A stretch of DNA of 64,000 nucleotides from Gammaproteobacteria bacterium (GTDB lineage: Bacteria; Pseudomonadota; Gammaproteobacteria; HK1). The stretch is taken from positions 228,475-292,474 of the forward strand of contig JAJFJV010000017.1 of the NCBI GenBank assembly GCA_021773635.1, written 5' to 3'. The position numbers and the translations under genes are program-made. Positions 61,625 to 64,000 of this stretch are shown here, one piece after another. Each line of letters begins with the position of its first letter. Positions within the stretch are counted from its first letter, which is position 1. Under the pieces are notes generated by a model that worked only from the letters and a program-made list of their open reading frames with translations, made no database searches and had not been told where the DNA came from.

Positions 61625-63864
61625 CAACGCCGACGCCTGCGTCGACTACGACCCTTGGACTTCGATTTCGATTTTGCCTTGGGTTTGTCCTCCACCAGCT
61701 CAAAATCAATCTTGCGATCATCCAGGCTGACCCGGATCACTCGCACCTTGAGGCGATCCGCCAGCCGATAGGTGCGCCCGGTACGCTCACCACTGAGACG
61801 ATGGTGAGGGGCATCGAAATGGAAATAATCGCTACCCAGTGAGCTGACGTGCACCAGGCCCTCCACATAAATATCGTCCAGCTCGATAAACAGTCCGAAG
61901 GAGGTCACCCCACCCACGGTGCCGGTGTATTCCTCACCTACCTTGTCGCTCATGTACTCACATTTAAGCCAGGAGGTCGCCTCACGAGTGGCCTCATCGG
62001 CACGCCGCTCGGTGCTGGAGCAATGCTCACCCATCGCCACCATATCCGGGGCCTTGGCACGAAATTCCGCCACCTTGCCACCAGACACCGCATGACGGAT
62101 GGCGCGATGCACCAGCAGGTCGGGATAGCGTCGAATGGGTGAGGTGAAATGGGCATAGCATTCCAGCCCCAGGCCGAAATGGCCGGAATTCTCGGGGGTG
62201 TAGACCGCCTGAGAAAGTGAACGTAGCAACACGGTCTGGATCAGGTGGGCGTCATCACGGCCCGTTACCTGTTGTAACAGCGCGGCATAGTGATGACCTT
62301 CGGGGCTCTCGCCACCACCCAGCCCCAGGCCAAGCTCACCCAGAAATTCTCTCAAGGCAGTGAGTTTCTCCAGGCTTGGCCCTTCATGCACCCGGTACAG
62401 GGCGGGCAATCGCCGGCGCTGTAAAAACTCGGCAGCCGCTACGTTTGCCGCCACCATGCACTCCTCGATCATGCGATGGGCATCATTACGCTCGGTAGGT
62501 TCTATACGATCAATCTTGCCCGCATCATCGAAAACGATACGGGTCTCGGTGGTCTCAAAATCGATGGCACCGCGTTGCTGGCGCGCACCATGCAGCGCTG
62601 TATACAGGCGATGAAGTTCCTCCAGGTGCGGCACGAGGGCAGCATAATGTTTACGGGGCCCGGCCTTTTTCGCCACCACCATAGCCGCCACCTCGGTATA
62701 GGTGAGGCGTGCGTGGGAGCGCATCAGGCCCTCGAAGAAACGACTGCGTGTGACCTTGCCCCCGGCACTGACCGTCATTTCACAAACCATGCACAGGCGA
62801 TCGACCTTGGGGTTCAGGGAGCACAGCCCATTGGAAAGGACCTCTGGCAACATGGGAATCACCCGGCCCGGAAAATATACCGAGGTACCCCGCTCCACCG
62901 CCGAGGCATCCAGAAATCCCCTTTCCTGTACGTAGGCGGAGACATCGGCAATGGCCACCAGCAAACGCCAGCCGCGACCCTTCTTTTCGCAATAAACGGC
63001 GTCATCGAAATCCCGCGCATCCTCGCCATCGATGGTGACCAGCGGCACATCCCGAAGATCCACGCGGCCCTGTTTGGATGCCTCCGGCACCTCCAGCGAG
63101 AACTCTGCGGCCTCTTCCAGGGCCGCCTGCGGCCATTCCCACGGCAGATCATGGGTGCGTACCGCGAGTTCCACCTCCATGCCAGGCGCCATGCGATCCC
63201 CCAACACCTCGGTCACCCGGGCGATGGCCTGGGAGTGTTTGCTTGGCGGTTCAAGTATCCGTGCGGCGACGATCTGGCCATTTTCCGCCCCGCCGAACTC
63301 CTCCGGTGGCACCAGCACATTGCGTGGCAGGTGACGGCTATCGGGGGTGATAAAAGCTACGCCACGTTCGATAAAGAAGCGCCCGACCAACTGCTGGGTA
63401 CCGCGCTCCAGCACCTCTACCAGGGCGGCCTCCTTGCGCCCGCGCATGCCGATTCCGGTTATACGAACCAGGGCTCGGTCACCGTGCATCAGGCCACGCA
63501 TCTGGCGCGAGGGTAAATACAAATCCTCACCACCGCCCTCGGGGCGCAAAAAGCCGAAACCATCCTTGTGGGCCAGCACCTGGCCACGGACCAAATCCAT
63601 TTTTTCCGGCAGCCCGTAACCGGCGCTCCGATTACAAAACACTTGCCCCTCACGCTCCATCGCCCGTAGCCGGCGCCGCAACCCTTCGCGTGCATCCGCA
63701 TCCTCGACGCCTAATTCGGAGACGATCTGCTTATAGCTAAGGGGAACGCCACTCTTGGCGAGAAACTCTAGGAGATATTTTCGACTTGCGACGGGGCGCT
63801 CATATTTCTTCGCCTCCTGCGCAGACCAGGGATCCTGGCCGGAACGCCATTTCTTTTTCGACAT
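61624..63864 (-). CDS. rnr: Ribonuclease R
   Basis: A 746-residue 3'-5' exoribonuclease of the RNB family. Order: N-terminal winged helix (SRKYLLEFLAKSGVPLSYKQIV), cold-shock domains, the RNB catalytic centre with DGEDARDFDDAVYC, an S1 domain (GTVGGVTSFGLFIELDDIYVEGLVHVSSL, split) and a Lys/Ser/Arg-rich tail ending in a poly-Arg run. It degrades structured RNA. It is slightly shorter than E. coli RNase R (813). Confidence 0.96.
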   Translation of the reverse strand: MSKKKWRSGQDPWSAQEAKKYERPVASRKYLLEFLAKSGVPLSYKQIVSELGVEDADAREGLRRRLRAMEREGQVFCNRSAGYGLPEKMDLVRGQVLAHKDGFGFLRPEGGGEDLYLPSRQMRGLMHGDRALVRITGIGMRGRKEAALVEVLERGTQQLVGRFFIERGVAFITPDSRHLPRNVLVPPEEFGGAENGQIVAARILEPPSKHSQAIARVTEVLGDRMAPGMEVELAVRTHDLPWEWPQAALEEAAEFSLEVPEASKQGRVDLRDVPLVTIDGEDARDFDDAVYCEKKGRGWRLLVAIADVSAYVQERGFLDASAVERGTSVYFPGRVIPMLPEVLSNGLCSLNPKVDRLCMVCEMTVSAGGKVTRSRFFEGLMRSHARLTYTEVAAMVVAKKAGPRKHYAALVPHLEELHRLYTALHGARQQRGAIDFETTETRIVFDDAGKIDRIEPTERNDAHRMIEECMVAANVAAAEFLQRRRLPALYRVHEGPSLEKLTALREFLGELGLGLGGGESPEGHHYAALLQQVTGRDDAHLIQTVLLRSLSQAVYTPENSGHFGLGLECYAHFTSPIRRYPDLLVHRAIRHAVSGGKVAEFRAKAPDMVAMGEHCSSTERRADEATREATSWLKCEYMSDKVGEEYTGTVGGVTSFGLFIELDDIYVEGLVHVSSLGSDYFHFDAPHHRLSGERTGRTYRLADRLKVRVIRVSLDDRKIDFELVEDKPKAKSKSKSKGRSRRRRRR

Positions 63865-63873
63865 GCAGACTCG

Positions 63874-63902
63874 TTGACAATAAAACAGGTGGTGGGTAGA
63901 GT
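63874..63902 (+). promoter_or_regulatory. Promoter of tRNA-Leu
   Basis: TTGACA (63874-63879) and TAGAGT (63897-63902) are separated by 17 nt. A GC-rich discriminator follows (GCGCGGC), as in stringently controlled stable-RNA promoters. The predicted start is about 47 nt before the tRNA. Confidence 0.65.
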
Positions 63903-63955
63903 GCGCGGCTTCCCGTTCAGGTTAGCACTTCTTCAAGTGGCAACCAGTCCTCAAT

Positions 63956-64000
63956 GCCGAGGTGGCGGAATTGGTAGACGCGCTAGCTTCAGGTGCTAGT
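63956..64000 (+). tRNA. tRNA-Leu(CAG), 5' part, cut by the window edge
   Basis: GCCGAGGTGGCGGAATTGGT opens a class II tRNA with the D-loop GGTAGACGCGC. The anticodon stem-loop CTAGC-TTCAGGT-GCTAG gives anticodon CAG (codon CUG). The variable arm, T-arm and 3' end lie beyond the window. Confidence 0.92.

Overview
The window looks like the chromosome of a facultatively anaerobic, nitrate-respiring gammaproteobacterium. Evidence: the E. coli-like block rpsB-tsf-pyrH-frr-uppS-cdsA-dxr-rseP-bamA-skp-lpxD-fabZ-lpxA-lpxB-rnhB-dnaE, the rnr-rlmB-rpsF-rpsR-(DUF2232)-rplI-dnaB-alr block, an FNR with the four-cysteine pattern, and a Nap-type periplasmic nitrate reductase fed by multihaem cytochromes. 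Core genes look GC-rich. The segment 46.3-53.2 kb is visibly AT-rich and repeat-bounded. A Chromatiales-like sulfur-oxidiser lineage is plausible, but the sequence does not prove it.

Layout. 1-8.1 kb (minus strand): anaerobic respiration. A hemN-napC/nirT pair and a dihaem cytochrome-napA-napG-napH operon each have an FNR box upstream, and dsbB and fnr lie next to them. 8.3-13.1 kb: hemerythrin-like protein, moaC/moaD, glnD, map. 13.3-34.0 kb (plus strand): translation factors, envelope biogenesis (isoprenoid, CDP-diglyceride, lipid A, BAM), dnaE, then gloA, a DUF523 gene and a gamma-glutamyltransferase homologue. 34.3-37.3 kb (minus): an SOS operon lexA-imuA-imuB-(DUF2007) with a perfect LexA box. 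37.4-46.1 kb: znuCB, a UPF0114 protein, an ArsM-like methyltransferase, a D-2-hydroxyacid dehydrogenase-type flavoenzyme, mobA-mobB-moeA, and glnK-amt behind a sigma-54 promoter. 46.3-54.25 kb: a chromosomal integron. 54.8-63.9 kb (minus except ialB): ialB, DUF192, alr, dnaB, the rpsF operon, rlmB, rnr. A tRNA-Leu(CAG) is cut by the right edge.

The most interesting part is the integron. A full-length IntI-type integrase (53241-54251, plus) reads away from nine well-formed gene cassettes, all minus-strand and mostly small membrane, secreted or lipoproteins of unknown function. The first cassette encodes a protein with a nuclease-like core. Each cassette's R'' box is complementary to that cassette's own first bases, so boundaries can be called to the base. 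The intI promoter (TTGACA-17-TACTGT) overlaps a near-consensus LexA box. A 36-codon ORF with its own ribosome binding site starts in attI, crosses the recombination point and ends in a TAATG overlap with the first cassette gene. It is a candidate device for translating newly captured cassettes. An HxlR/SDR pair and a dispersed repeat lie in the degenerate far end of the array.

The pieces fit together: MoCo genes (moaC, moaD, mobA, mobB, moeA) supply NapA; FNR ties haem synthesis to Nap expression; LexA is likely to govern mutagenesis (imuAB) and integron recombination together. Three copies of a CGTCAT...ATGACG palindromic repeat, a 163-bp MITE-like element before bamA and a 21-nt inverted repeat between moeA and amt fill much of the larger intergenic space.
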